Assembly: GCF_002270415.1 (NCBI RefSeq)
Contig: NZ_NNRI01000007.1
Span: forward strand, 868,001 to 932,000
Origin: Mesorhizobium sophorae
GTDB lineage: Bacteria > Pseudomonadota > Alphaproteobacteria > Rhizobiales > Rhizobiaceae
Direction of reading: 5' to 3'
DNA length: 64,000 bases
Shown: one piece after another, positions 43,863 through 52,442 of the stretch
Layout: each line of letters begins with the position of its first letter
Numbering within the stretch: position 1 is the stretch's first letter
The notes under the pieces: generated by a model
What the model was told of the DNA's origin: nothing
The model's input: the letters and a program-made list of their open reading frames with translations, nothing else
Databases searched by the model: none
Program-made: the position numbers and the translations under genes

Positions 43863-44789
43863 ATGGCGAGTTCAGTAGCGAAGGTCACGACGATGGATCG
43901 CGGGGCGGCGGTCGTGGGCTTCAGCTACGATGCTGTGCCCGTCGAGCATCGGGAAGCGGTGCGAGAGGACGCCCGCCAGATTCGAATGCGCCTGATCGAG
44001 ACGGCCGAGGCGATGATGGACATCGGCGAGCGGCTGCATAGGTCGCGCGGGGCGCTGCCTCATGGCACCTGGCTGCCATGGCTTATTTCGGAAACCGGAA
44101 TGTCCGAGCAGTGGTCCCGCGATTGCATGAATCTGTACCTTCGCTTCCATGACCAACCCACCCTCATCGAAGACCTCGACATCGCGCTTTCGCCAACCGC
44201 AATTGTCCGGCTCGCAAGCGCGCCGGAGGCGGCTTATGAGGACATCATGAGTCGTGTACAGGAGGGCGAGAAACTACGCGTGGTCGATGTCGAAGAGACG
44301 ATCAAGGAGCACCGCGATCGGGAGCGTGGGATGAAGGGCAAGGGTCCGCGCGCCCGTGCCTTCGCCGAAGATGCCGCACCAGTCGGCGCGGATGCGCTCC
44401 AGCTACTTTTCGACCGTGCCAGGGACGAGTTAATCCCGCAGGTCATCGCGCGCGCCCAGGCGGTCCTTTGCGTCCTTGAGGACGCGGAAGAAGCGATGTC
44501 TTCCGGAAAGCGCGTCACGGCCAAGGAGTTGCAGAATCTCCGGTCGAACGCGCAATGGCTCACCGATGCGCTGGAGCAGCTCTCTCAGCGACGCGCCGGC
44601 GGACAGGCCAAGGTGGTCCATCAGACTTTCCTTGACCGCCCTCCGCTTGATGCTGGCCCGTGGTCCGACGCTGCGGCGTTCCTCCGGGACATCTCGTCGT
44701 CCGACGCGATTGTCGCGGCCTTGAAGGCTGGCGTGCCGGCCTTCGTGGAGCGTGGCGCAAAGGCGCTCCGGCTGGCGCTTTTCCGTTGA
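43863..44789 (+). CDS. DUF3102 family protein
   Basis: The 308-residue product has the DUF3102 pattern in its first half: IRMRLIETAEAMMDIGERLH, then HGTWLPWLISETGMSEQWSR near residue 75, then LALSP-type segments. DUF3102 proteins are common on plasmids and islands and are sometimes linked to partition or replication control. The C-terminal half is helical and not recognised. The ribosome site is GGAGGAAA before the ATG at 43863. Confidence 0.82.
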   Translation: MASSVAKVTTMDRGAAVVGFSYDAVPVEHREAVREDARQIRMRLIETAEAMMDIGERLHRSRGALPHGTWLPWLISETGMSEQWSRDCMNLYLRFHDQPTLIEDLDIALSPTAIVRLASAPEAAYEDIMSRVQEGEKLRVVDVEETIKEHRDRERGMKGKGPRARAFAEDAAPVGADALQLLFDRARDELIPQVIARAQAVLCVLEDAEEAMSSGKRVTAKELQNLRSNAQWLTDALEQLSQRRAGGQAKVVHQTFLDRPPLDAGPWSDAAAFLRDISSSDAIVAALKAGVPAFVERGAKALRLALFR

Positions 44790-44963
44790 GCCAAAGGCGC
44801 GACCCGACCTTGTCGGTCGAGGTGGACATATCCCAGTGGATGGCAAGAAGGCGGCTGAATCAGGACGCCATGAGGTGCACCAAGGCAGTCGCAATGCGTC
44901 GCTGCTCCCGGCGGTCTATTTGTGATAGAGAGGAATCTCTTACCTCGGATGGACGGAGCCACC

Positions 44964-46337
44964 ATGCGCGCGATCCTGATGACAGAAAGCGACGATCAGG
45001 GAAACATCTGGATCGATCTGATCCCCCCGGTGGAGGTGCGCACGGAGCATTCCTCACCGCACAGAATTGCTATTAAGGCAGGAGCGCTAAACACTGAGGA
45101 CGCTCCCGATCCGGCGATCTGGTTGCGGACCACGCGAACTGAAGCTTACCGCTTGATCGATGACCTTAACGCCGCCTTACAGGAGGGCGACAGAGACGGG
45201 GCTGCCAAAACTATTAAGAAGACGACGATTATCTCGCCCGTGAACGGCGGAGTGAATTCGGAAACCGGCGAGATGGTTCTCCTTCTTAAGGGAGCATCGG
45301 GTCTCGAACAGCAAGTCGAGATACCCTTCGACCAAAGTGGCGCGATGCTGGAAATTCTCGAACGCGCCGCCTCGGCGGCGGGTAAATGGCATGATCAGCG
45401 ATCAACCGTAACTGCGGACGGTCTCCAGACCATCGATATCCGGCCCCGCGAGACGGAATTCCTGATGCTCGGCGAAGACCCCGCGTCGAGCAGGCCCATT
45501 CTCGTCGCACGGCTCGTCGGCGGACATCAGTTCTCATTCGTTCTCGATCAGAAAATCGTCGAGCAACTGCGAAACAGGCCCCGTAAGAACGACGAGCAGG
45601 CAGCCCCGTCTACGCATCGATGGGCGACCGTGGCGGAGGATATCGAATGGTTTCAGAGGGAATGGTGCACGCTCTATGAGCCGCCTTCCGACTCAGACCT
45701 TCGGCGCGGAAGCGCAGCCTTGCGGCGGCTTCTTGTCGACAACATGTTGCATGCGGCCTGGCGACACTACGGCTTCCCAGACCAGCCGACCGTTACCGGG
45801 CCGGACCTCAAAGCTTTACTTGCTGAGCACAGAAGGCCTATCCGGCATGTAGTGTCGCTGATTGCGGGCGGCGCAACCCTCAACGGGATTCAGTTTGCAA
45901 TGATCGGCGCGGCCCGGGCTGACAATGCAAATACGGGCGTTCCCGCCGACGCGGAAGAAGGCTTTGCGGTAGAGGTATTTAGCGTTTCACGGGATGCGCG
46001 CAACGGACCAGGTGACAGCGGGTTGGTCCATCTTACCGAGAAGTCTTTCCGGCTCAATGACTATCTCGACGCGCCGGGCGCGGTCAGGCGGGGGACAGCA
46101 TTCAAGCGCCGGGACATTATCAAGTATTTTGCGAACTACGCCGGAGGGGTCCATCTGGACGGGGTAAAGATGCGCGGAAAGGAGGATGAATTTTACGAAC
46201 ACATTGCCGAACTCAAACAGAAAATTCACGCGGATACGATGGACGGGCTCTATTTCGAACTGCTGTCCATAGGACAGGCGCTCGGAAAATCCGTCGACCT
46301 TCAGGCGCTCGCGGCGAAAATCCGTTCGACCAAGTAG
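44964..46337 (+). CDS. Island protein of unknown function, 457 residues
   Basis: The start at 44964 (MRAILMTESDDQGNIW) follows GGAG at a good distance; in-frame starts at 44922 and 44949 are possible. An N-terminal beta-rich part contains RIAIKAGALNTEDAPD and WLRTTRTEAYRLIDDLN. A helical C-terminal part contains LLVDNMLHAAWRHYGF and FKRRDIIKYFANYAGG. There are no membrane segments and no recognised catalytic motif. It stands alone downstream of the DUF3102 gene. The function is unknown. Confidence 0.78.
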   Translation: MRAILMTESDDQGNIWIDLIPPVEVRTEHSSPHRIAIKAGALNTEDAPDPAIWLRTTRTEAYRLIDDLNAALQEGDRDGAAKTIKKTTIISPVNGGVNSETGEMVLLLKGASGLEQQVEIPFDQSGAMLEILERAASAAGKWHDQRSTVTADGLQTIDIRPRETEFLMLGEDPASSRPILVARLVGGHQFSFVLDQKIVEQLRNRPRKNDEQAAPSTHRWATVAEDIEWFQREWCTLYEPPSDSDLRRGSAALRRLLVDNMLHAAWRHYGFPDQPTVTGPDLKALLAEHRRPIRHVVSLIAGGATLNGIQFAMIGAARADNANTGVPADAEEGFAVEVFSVSRDARNGPGDSGLVHLTEKSFRLNDYLDAPGAVRRGTAFKRRDIIKYFANYAGGVHLDGVKMRGKEDEFYEHIAELKQKIHADTMDGLYFELLSIGQALGKSVDLQALAAKIRSTK

Positions 46338-46613
46338 CGGTCGATTAAAGAGATTGGTTCACGGTCATCCGGCAGCCGCCAACGGCGAAGTTCCACCCGA
46401 TTCAGACCTTCCCATTCTCCCTCCTGGAAGCCACTTCTTTTCCCTCGATTGTCGTGTCCGGCAAGGCCATTTCTCTGACCTTGGAGGCCCCTTTAATTCC
46501 ATGGGGGTGGGGCGCAGCCCGTCACGGTGTCGGCGGTTGAAATTGGGTGAATTTCAAATTACGCATCCACTGACGGTTGCATATGTCAGCATCCGGGAAA
46601 GAGGATTGGAACT

Positions 46614-46865
46614 ATGAAGGTCGAGGAAATTCCCGCCTTTGTGCAGGACGTCATCGACGCGGGGTGTGACATCTGTGCGATCGGACATGAGGGGTACGTC
46701 ATCGGCGACGCTGATTTATCCGAAGCCGAATACAAGGTCGCTCGTCCGCAACTCGCTCGAATCAAACGCGTCTATGGGGACCGCGATCCTTTGCTCCCGG
46801 AGATCGTCGCTTACCTTCGCGCGCTGGGCCGATATATCGAGATTGGAAATTCCCGGGTCCACTGA
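46614..46865 (+). CDS. Small island protein of unknown function
   Basis: This 83-residue acidic protein (MKVEEIPAFVQDVIDAGCD) ends with LRALGRYIEIGNSRVH. AGAGG lies before the ATG at 46614. A terminator follows 55 bases later, which supports a real short transcription unit. The family was not recognised. The 276 bases upstream hold no other convincing gene. Confidence 0.6.
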   Translation: MKVEEIPAFVQDVIDAGCDICAIGHEGYVIGDADLSEAEYKVARPQLARIKRVYGDRDPLLPEIVAYLRALGRYIEIGNSRVH

Positions 46866-46920
46866 GACAGGGCTTGACCTGTGCGCCGCCGGCTATGACC
46901 ATCAATGTCAGCGCAATGAA

Positions 46921-46959
46921 AAACCCCGCGTCATAGGCCTGGCAGCCTCGGCGGGGTTT
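46921..46959 (+). terminator. Terminator-like hairpin
   Basis: AAACCCCGC and GCGGGGTTT form a perfect 9-base stem with a 21-base loop, 55 bases after the 83-residue gene. The A-rich left edge and TTT right edge fit an intrinsic terminator. Confidence 0.65.
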
Positions 46960-47024
46960 CACGAGAATGGTTCGATGTTGAGTTCACTCCTCGCCAGTGT
47001 CAATAGTCGACAGGCCCGCTCCAG

Positions 47025-48512
47025 GTGAGCGCGCGGCTGGCATACACGCCAGCCCTGACATCGCCGACATCCAAGCCAGAGTGTCAACAATTTGATATAT
47101 CAGCGCCGCCGAAGGCCTTTGGTTCCGGCGGTCGCTACGAAGCCTTCGATGCGCTCTGGCACGTCCGAGCATTGCATCCGATGAACAGCCGCCTGGACGG
47201 CGGCCGCCGGACCGGCACGGTCTCTTTCGGGCAGCGCGTCGCGGACTACGAACGACCGTGGAAGGAATGGTCGACGGACATCTCGGAAGCCCCCTTCATC
47301 GCCAGGGACTTGGTCAGTCGGGGCGAAGCAACGGACCTTTACGTGTCCCAGAATTCTTTCCGGGGCTGGCGGCGGATCGCGCAGCTTTCCACGTTAGGCG
47401 CCCTGTATCAGGATCTGGATTATCAGAAGCGAAAGACCCACGCGGGTAAAGACCCGCGCGTCGTCGCTGAGGCGGCCTTGGAGGCCCTGGGCGAAGCGGG
47501 AATCCCCGCCCCCTCTTATGTGATGCGGACGGGGCGCGGCCTGTGCTTGGTCTGGCTGCACGAGCTGCTGCCCCGCGCCGCTCTGCCACGCTGGCAAGCA
47601 GTGCAAAAGTGCCTTGCCGAGCTTCTGACCCCTTTCGCCGCTGATAAGGCGGCATTGGATGCTGCGCGTGTCTTCCGCGTGTCCGGATCGATGAACTCCC
47701 GCGCGGATCCGATCGACGCGGAAGTCCGGATGATCTGGTGCAACGGCGACGTCGCCGAGCCGTTCCGACATGTGTTTTCAGACCTCGCCGACGAGGTGCT
47801 GCCGCATACTCGAGCCAAGCTTTTCAGTCTGTCGGCCGAGCGGGCGATCAGGAAAGCCCAAGGCCGTTGCCCGGGCGTGTCGGCTCGGTTGCTGACAGTT
47901 GCCACGTGGGCTGAGACGATGCTGTCGGACCTGCAGCGCCTGCGTGCCCTTCGCTATCCGGAAGGAGCGATCCGCGCCGGCGAGCGCGACAAATGGCTTT
48001 TCTGCGCAGCGACGGCCATGGCATGGCTTTGTCCCCAGCAGGTGCTGGAGCGAGAGCTTGCGGCACTGGCGCATGAGGCTGCCGGCTGGCAGGAGACCCA
48101 GACCCGCAGCCGCATGTCTGCTGCCCTTGGCCGCGCGCGGATGGCGGCAGCCGGGGTTAAGATCGAATGGAACGGCAAGGAAATTGATCCACGCTACCGC
48201 ATGCGGGCAGCGACCGTCATGGAGTGGTTGGAGATCACTCCCGGCGAGATGCACGAAGCGGGCCTGCGTATGCTCGTTGATACCGACCGCGCCCGCGAGC
48301 TTGCGGCGGAGCGGCAGGCCAAGTCCCGTCGGCTCAAAGGAGCGGCAAGCCGAAGCGAGGGCCGCGCCGCCCGGATCGCGCTTGGTCGCCAGGCGATCTA
48401 CGTCCAGGCAAGCGAAGGCGCGACGGTCGCGGACCTTGCCGAAAGGTTCGCCGTGTCGCCGTCACATGTCTCAAAAGCCATGGCAGAAGCCCGCAAGGCC
48501 GGGAGTCGCTGA
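47025..48512 (+). CDS. Primase-like replication protein (AEP type)
   Basis: The 495-residue product has the pattern of archaeo-eukaryotic-type primase/replication proteins of plasmids and integrative elements. The metal site is LYQDLDYQK near residue 128, the nucleotide-site strand is RTGRGLCLVWLHELL near residue 167, and DAARVFRVSGSMNSRAD lies near residue 215. The C-terminus carries a helix-turn-helix (TVADLAERFAVSPSHVSKAM). The start, GTG at 47025, is uncertain. It probably primes or starts replication of the circular element. Confidence 0.75.
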   Translation: MSARLAYTPALTSPTSKPECQQFDISAPPKAFGSGGRYEAFDALWHVRALHPMNSRLDGGRRTGTVSFGQRVADYERPWKEWSTDISEAPFIARDLVSRGEATDLYVSQNSFRGWRRIAQLSTLGALYQDLDYQKRKTHAGKDPRVVAEAALEALGEAGIPAPSYVMRTGRGLCLVWLHELLPRAALPRWQAVQKCLAELLTPFAADKAALDAARVFRVSGSMNSRADPIDAEVRMIWCNGDVAEPFRHVFSDLADEVLPHTRAKLFSLSAERAIRKAQGRCPGVSARLLTVATWAETMLSDLQRLRALRYPEGAIRAGERDKWLFCAATAMAWLCPQQVLERELAALAHEAAGWQETQTRSRMSAALGRARMAAAGVKIEWNGKEIDPRYRMRAATVMEWLEITPGEMHEAGLRMLVDTDRARELAAERQAKSRRLKGAASRSEGRAARIALGRQAIYVQASEGATVADLAERFAVSPSHVSKAMAEARKAGSR

Positions 48513-48811
48513 AAACCTCAATGAAAACAGCATCTTTCCGGTTCGTCACGGTATATGGTGGCGTAGCCCTACCAGAACGAGCGAAGCGACCCGTCTGAAA
48601 TAGAATTACTACCCCCGAAGGCATGGCTCGACGGGCAGTGCCGAGCGCAGCCCCCTTTCGCCGACATGCGGCGTTCGATTTAGGCTTGTTCCTAGACTTT
48701 TAAGGATTTCCTCCAGAGTTCGGAAAGCTCTGGTCTGTATAGGGAGCGCGACTTCACCGCCGCGTCCAATCGCGGCAACCAAACGGCACGCGACTAGGAA
48801 GGAGGGCGCTC
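48513..48811. other. Intergenic stretch with one hairpin
   Basis: No convincing gene is seen. CCAGAG/CTCTGG at 48713-48733 forms a 6-base stem, and AT-rich sequence just before it could hold a promoter for the small genes that follow. Confidence 0.5.
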
Positions 48812-49003
48812 ATGAATACGACTGCAACATGCTGCGGCTCCTTCGGGACGTCCGGCCTCCTCACGGGACATGTCTCCCCTATCGGCCTCGGAATAGACCC
48901 GTTCAAGCGAATACGGGCTAACCGGACGAAAGGAGACATCACATGTCCGATAATAAATCTCCCAAATGGGCGCCGCAGGCTCCCGATGCTTGGGTTCAGC
49001 TGA
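48812..49003 (+). CDS. Small open frame with strong ribosome site
   Basis: A 63-residue frame (MNTTATCCGSFGTSGLLTGH) begins 5 bases after AGGAGGG, one of the best ribosome sites in the element. It overlaps the next gene by 61 bases in another frame. No family was recognised and the C-terminal part looks like shadow sequence. It may be a short leader peptide or a real small protein. Confidence 0.35.
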   Translation: MNTTATCCGSFGTSGLLTGHVSPIGLGIDPFKRIRANRTKGDITCPIINLPNGRRRLPMLGFS

Positions 49004-49473
49004 TCCCTGACACTGCCGAGGCGCTGGTCGCGCCGCATGGTGACGTGTTCGAGGCGGCTGTGTACGACTACCGCACGCAGCAGGTGGCTTGGCCGCTGGA
49101 GGGGGAGGAGAAGTTCTACCTCACTCTCGCCAGTGCCAAGCGTGGGGGTACGGCGGCTCTCAAGCGGCTTGGATATCTGCGGACCGACACCCCGCTGGCC
49201 GAGACTGAGGTCGACCAGGTTGAACACGAGCCGAGCGGGGTGCCGCCGGCTGGGCTGGGCATGCCTCAGTCAATCTGGTTGCCCACGGCTCTGCAAGCCG
49301 TGGTTAAGGGCAAGGGCATCGCCGTCACGTGCTTCGTCACGGTCAGCGATGGCTGCGTCGAGGGCATCGCGAAATTGGGGAGCTACGTATTCCGTGAGGA
49401 ATACCCGGATGAATGGTCCGCGAAGCGTGGCGTGCTCCAAAGGGCGAACACACTCATCGACTGGCACGCGTAA
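48943..49473 (+). CDS. Island protein of unknown function, 176 residues
   Basis: AAAGGAGA precedes the ATG at 48943 (MSDNKSPKWAPQAPDAWVQL). The protein is soluble and mixed alpha/beta, with VTCFVTVSDGCVEGIAKLGS near residue 128 and an end of RANTLIDWHA. The family was not recognised. A strong terminator follows 20 bases after the stop, so this gene ends a transcript. Confidence 0.75.
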   Translation: MSDNKSPKWAPQAPDAWVQLIPDTAEALVAPHGDVFEAAVYDYRTQQVAWPLEGEEKFYLTLASAKRGGTAALKRLGYLRTDTPLAETEVDQVEHEPSGVPPAGLGMPQSIWLPTALQAVVKGKGIAVTCFVTVSDGCVEGIAKLGSYVFREEYPDEWSAKRGVLQRANTLIDWHA

Positions 49474-49493
49474 GCGGTAGCCATAACACCTGA

Positions 49494-49533
49494 AAAGGCG
49501 GGCGGCCCCCAAGGCCGCCCGCCTTTCGTTTTT
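49494..49533 (+). terminator. Strong intrinsic terminator
   Basis: A perfect 14-base stem (AAAGGCGGGCGGCC with GGCCGCCCGCCTTT) has a 5-base loop and is followed by CGTTTTT. It separates the upstream gene from the mobilization genes. Confidence 0.93.
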
Positions 49534-49614
49534 GCGCCGCTTCATCATTCGAACCGGGCTGCCGGCGGATTTCAGATTTTGATTCATGCATGAGATGGCG
49601 TCACCATCGGAGGT

Positions 49615-49671
49615 AGCCAGCAATGGGCGGTAACACCGCCACTGGCCAAGGGAGAGGCGAAGCCCTCCCTG
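49615..49671. other. Candidate origin of transfer (tandem hairpins before mob genes)
   Basis: GGCGGT/ACCGCC with a 3-base loop is enclosed by GCCAG/CTGGC (49615-49646). A second hairpin, AGGGAG/CTCCCT with an inner GGC/GCC, follows at 49649-49671. The palindrome TCATGCATGA lies about 30 bases to the left. This structured non-coding stretch directly upstream of mobC and the relaxase gene is where oriT is usually found. The nick site was not identified. Confidence 0.4.
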
Positions 49672-49710
49672 TGGAACCCACCCGGCCTGACGGCCGCAGG
49701 AGATCGATGA

Positions 49711-50064
49711 ATGCCGGAGCAGCGTCAAACGATCGTCACGACGTTCCGCCTCTCTCTTGAAGAGCGGGCTGCGCTGGACGCATCCGCCGACGCCGCCGGG
49801 GTTGGGCCGAGCAGCTATGCCCGTCGCGCCGTCATGGCCGCAGTCGGCCGAGCCGGCGCCGTGCGCCGCAAGCCGGACGGTGCGGCAAAGGCCATCGGGG
49901 CGGCGCTGGGCGACCTCGGCCGGATCGGCAACAACATCAATCAGCTTGCCCGACATGCCCATGTCGGCGGCCGTGTCCCGGCCGAGGCGCTGGCAGCCGT
50001 CCGCCAGGAGCTTGCCCAACTGACCACCGCCGTCCTTTCCGTCCGGCTGGAGCGGCCACGATGA
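49711..50064 (+). CDS. MobC-like relaxosome protein
   Basis: This 117-residue protein has a ribbon-helix-helix type N-terminus (TIVTTFRLSLEERAALDASA) and the MobC signature GNNINQLARHAH near residue 72. MobC proteins help the relaxase open DNA at oriT. The stop overlaps the relaxase start (ATGA). The structured sequence upstream is probably its binding region. Confidence 0.88.
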   Translation: MPEQRQTIVTTFRLSLEERAALDASADAAGVGPSSYARRAVMAAVGRAGAVRRKPDGAAKAIGAALGDLGRIGNNINQLARHAHVGGRVPAEALAAVRQELAQLTTAVLSVRLERPR

Positions 50065-51497
50065 TCCTCACGACGACACGGCACGGACGGACGCAGCGCG
50101 ATGCCCGCTACCTGCTGGCGCACCTGTCCCGGCAGGACGGGCAGCGGTCGCGTGTTGTCACTCTAGCAGCGCCCGTCGCTGTTGAGGCCGAGGCGCTTGC
50201 CTACATGCAGGGGCTCAGGGACGGCAGCCGGGCCAAAGTCGCCTTCCATCACCTGTCCCTATCGCCGTCGGTTCCGCTGTCGCCAGAACAGCGTGACGAA
50301 GCCGTTGCGCGCGTCCTCGCAGCGATGGGCGCGGAGGACCATGCCCATGTCGTATGGGAGCACTCGGAGAAGCCCCGGCATGGCAGCGACGTTGATACGC
50401 ACTACCATATCGTACTATCGCACGTCGGCCCGGACGGCCGCGCGCTTGACGACGGCCGTTCCTATGTCCGCCTCGAAGCCGCAGCGCGGTCCCTTGAATC
50501 TGACTTCGGGCACGGCGTGACGCCGAGCCGCCGAACTGTCGCTGTCGTTGCCGAATTGGAGCGCACCGGCCGCGCCGATGTAGCAGCGCGCGTCCGGGGC
50601 GAGCAGCCGCCTGAGCCGCCCGCTTCCGCCATGTCTTCTCGTACCCGCGCGCGGGCCGAGCGGGCGAGCTTGTCCCTTCCGGGCGTGCGCGAGGCCGTCC
50701 GGAAGGCCTGGGCATCCAGCGATGGCCCGGCGGCGCTGCGGCAGGCGTTGGCCGAGGAAGGACTCGGTGTCGCTTCGGGGGAAAAACCCGGCGTGTGGAT
50801 CGTCACAGGGGCGGACAACGTGACGCTCGGCGCGCTTGACCGTCTCGCTGGAGAGAAGCGCCGCACCGTTGCGGCGAGAATGCAGCATCAGGAGGAATCC
50901 CATGACAAAACCGCCAGCCGCGATGCGGGCCCTGAAAATGGTCCACGACGAGGCCCGGCAGGGCCGCGAGGCGGCGGAGGCATTGACCCCGCTGCTCGCC
51001 CTGCTGGACCCGGCGGCCGAGGGCCAGGGCGGACCATTGCAGGAGGTGACGGACCTCCTCACCACGATCTTGACGACGCAGCAGTCGATCCTACAGGTGA
51101 TCGAGGCGCTGTCCTCGCGCGTGGACGCACTCGGGCAAGGACAGCGCTAGCAGCGCTTATGCTTGCCCATGCGGCGCGGGCTCCCGCCGTTCGGACAGCG
51201 GCAGGACGCCTTCGGCGGAGATCAAGGCGGCCCCGTGCCCGAGATCTCCTCGCGGTGCGCCGGCTTGCTAGTGTCGATCTGGATGACATTCGCAGAATGG
51301 CGGAGGAAATGGGCCGTAGGGCGGCCGCGCTGCTCGCTCGCCTCATTCGTCCGGCCGATCCGCGCGAGGAGTTGGTTGCCCGTCTACGGGCCGCCCGAGC
51401 CCATGTCGGAAATGCGCGGCGAACGGCGTCGACCGGGAAACCCCGCCGCGACCAGGAGGCAGAAGCTGCGGTTCCGACATATCGGCCAAAACTCTAG
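50061..51497 (+). CDS. MOBP-type relaxase
   Basis: Nicks one DNA strand at oriT and pilots it during transfer. The 478-residue frame has the relaxase fold early: FHHLSLSPSVPLSPEQRDEA near residue 63 and the metal His cluster DVDTHYHIVLSHVGPDGRAL near residue 112. From about residue 285 to 350 the sequence is Gly/Pro/Arg-rich and overlaps a second gene in another frame. The last 110 residues again look coding (DIRRMAEEMGRRAAALL). The catalytic Tyr is not certain; Y12-type positions near RYLLAHLSRQ are candidates. Confidence 0.88.
   Translation: MILTTTRHGRTQRDARYLLAHLSRQDGQRSRVVTLAAPVAVEAEALAYMQGLRDGSRAKVAFHHLSLSPSVPLSPEQRDEAVARVLAAMGAEDHAHVVWEHSEKPRHGSDVDTHYHIVLSHVGPDGRALDDGRSYVRLEAAARSLESDFGHGVTPSRRTVAVVAELERTGRADVAARVRGEQPPEPPASAMSSRTRARAERASLSLPGVREAVRKAWASSDGPAALRQALAEEGLGVASGEKPGVWIVTGADNVTLGALDRLAGEKRRTVAARMQHQEESHDKTASRDAGPENGPRRGPAGPRGGGGIDPAARPAGPGGRGPGRTIAGGDGPPHHDLDDAAVDPTGDRGAVLARGRTRARTALAALMLAHAARAPAVRTAAGRLRRRSRRPRARDLLAVRRLASVDLDDIRRMAEEMGRRAAALLARLIRPADPREELVARLRAARAHVGNARRTASTGKPRRDQEAEAAVPTYRPKL
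50902..51150 (+). CDS. Nested mobilization gene inside the relaxase gene
   Basis: An 82-residue protein (MTKPPAAMRALKMVHDEARQ) starts 5 bases after AGGAGGA and lies wholly inside the relaxase frame, shifted by one base. Its composition is that of a normal helical protein (EVTDLLTTILTTQQSILQVI), whereas the relaxase frame is low-complexity over the same stretch. The arrangement recalls mobB nested in mobA of RSF1010. A relaxosome role is inference. Confidence 0.68.
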   Translation: MTKPPAAMRALKMVHDEARQGREAAEALTPLLALLDPAAEGQGGPLQEVTDLLTTILTTQQSILQVIEALSSRVDALGQGQR

Positions 51498-51508
51498 GGG
51501 AGGAAGCA

Positions 51509-52144
51509 ATGAACCGCAAAAACGAGACCAGGGACGGCAAAGGCCGGACGTGCCGCGACCGCTTGAGATACCAGCGACAGCAAAGAAAGCGCCGGGGCGA
51601 TCCGGCATCATCCGTGTTCCTGCGCCTTCTGGCCCTTGTGCTGGCGCTCTTCGGCCGTGCCCCATTCCTTGCTGTCCCGGCTTCCCGGCTAGCGCCGACG
51701 CAAGGCTCGCCTCTCCGAGAACGGGAGGACGTGTCGCCGCAGCAGCGGCAGCGCGAGCGGGGCGAAGGAGGCTATGGCCATCTGCGGCCTGCACCGGGGT
51801 CGCGACCGCGCCGGCACGGCCGCTATCGGTCGAAACCGTCATACCGTAGACTTGTCGCCGACCTTCGGCGGCCAAGTCCGGCAGCGCGCGACGAAGCCGC
51901 CGCCGTCCTGCGGAGGCGGTTGCCACCCGAAGCGCACGAATGGTTCGATGAGGTGGTGAAACGGCGGGACTGGTCGGCGCTGGCTTGGTGCGCCAGGCCG
52001 GACGCGACCGACGAGCAGACCGAGACTGCCATGTTGCGAGCGGCACTCGATTGGACGGAGGCCCGCAAACCGGACGGGGGCGGGGGCGATTCTCCACCCC
52101 CGCCCGGCGATGACGACGACGGCCCTAGTGGCAGGACGCCTTAA
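51509..52144 (+). CDS. Basic island protein downstream of the relaxase
   Basis: GGGGAGGAAGC precedes the ATG at 51509, 11 bases after the relaxase stop, so it belongs to the mob operon. The 211-residue product has an Arg-rich N-terminus, one possible membrane helix (SVFLRLLALVLALFG near residue 36), a globular middle (PEAHEWFDEVVKRRDWSALA) and a Gly/Pro/Asp tail. The family was not recognised. A single helix would fit a membrane-anchored mobilization accessory. Confidence 0.65.
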   Translation: MNRKNETRDGKGRTCRDRLRYQRQQRKRRGDPASSVFLRLLALVLALFGRAPFLAVPASRLAPTQGSPLREREDVSPQQRQRERGEGGYGHLRPAPGSRPRRHGRYRSKPSYRRLVADLRRPSPAARDEAAAVLRRRLPPEAHEWFDEVVKRRDWSALAWCARPDATDEQTETAMLRAALDWTEARKPDGGGGDSPPPPGDDDDGPSGRTP

Positions 52145-52382
52145 GGATGGTGGCTGCTGCTGCTTCGGCGGCGCTCTTGGCGCTGCGCAGCGTCGGTGCC
52201 CAGCCGTGTCGCAGTACATCGGCGGCCACTACGTCCCATTCGACGCCTCCGGCGGCAAGCGGGGTCGCGACGAGATCGAGCAGCGAGCTTGTTTCACGGT
52301 CTCGCATCCGGCCTGCCGTGTAGCCGCTCACGGCCCGTTCGCGCCGCCAGCGTTGTTTCCTGATCTTTACTCGTGCGCTCAT
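52125..52382 (-). CDS. Small island protein of unknown function, opposing strand
   Basis: AGGAG precedes the ATG at 52382 (MSARVKIRKQRWRRERAVSG). The 85-residue product has a basic N-terminus and an Ala-rich helical end (SAKSAAEAAAATILKASCH). It overlaps the end of the opposing gene by 20 bases. The family was not recognised. Confidence 0.6.
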   Translation of the reverse strand: MSARVKIRKQRWRRERAVSGYTAGRMRDRETSSLLDLVATPLAAGGVEWDVVAADVLRHGWAPTLRSAKSAAEAAAATILKASCH

Positions 52383-52442
52383 CAAATTTCTCCTGTCGGT
52401 TGTAAGCGAAGAGAGGGAACGGGAAAGTAAGCGAGAAATCAA

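Noticed and set aside
46354..46617. 87-codon frame overlapping the 83-residue gene by 4 bases
   Set aside because: The overlap is gene-like, but there is no ribosome site at its start and composition is irregular.
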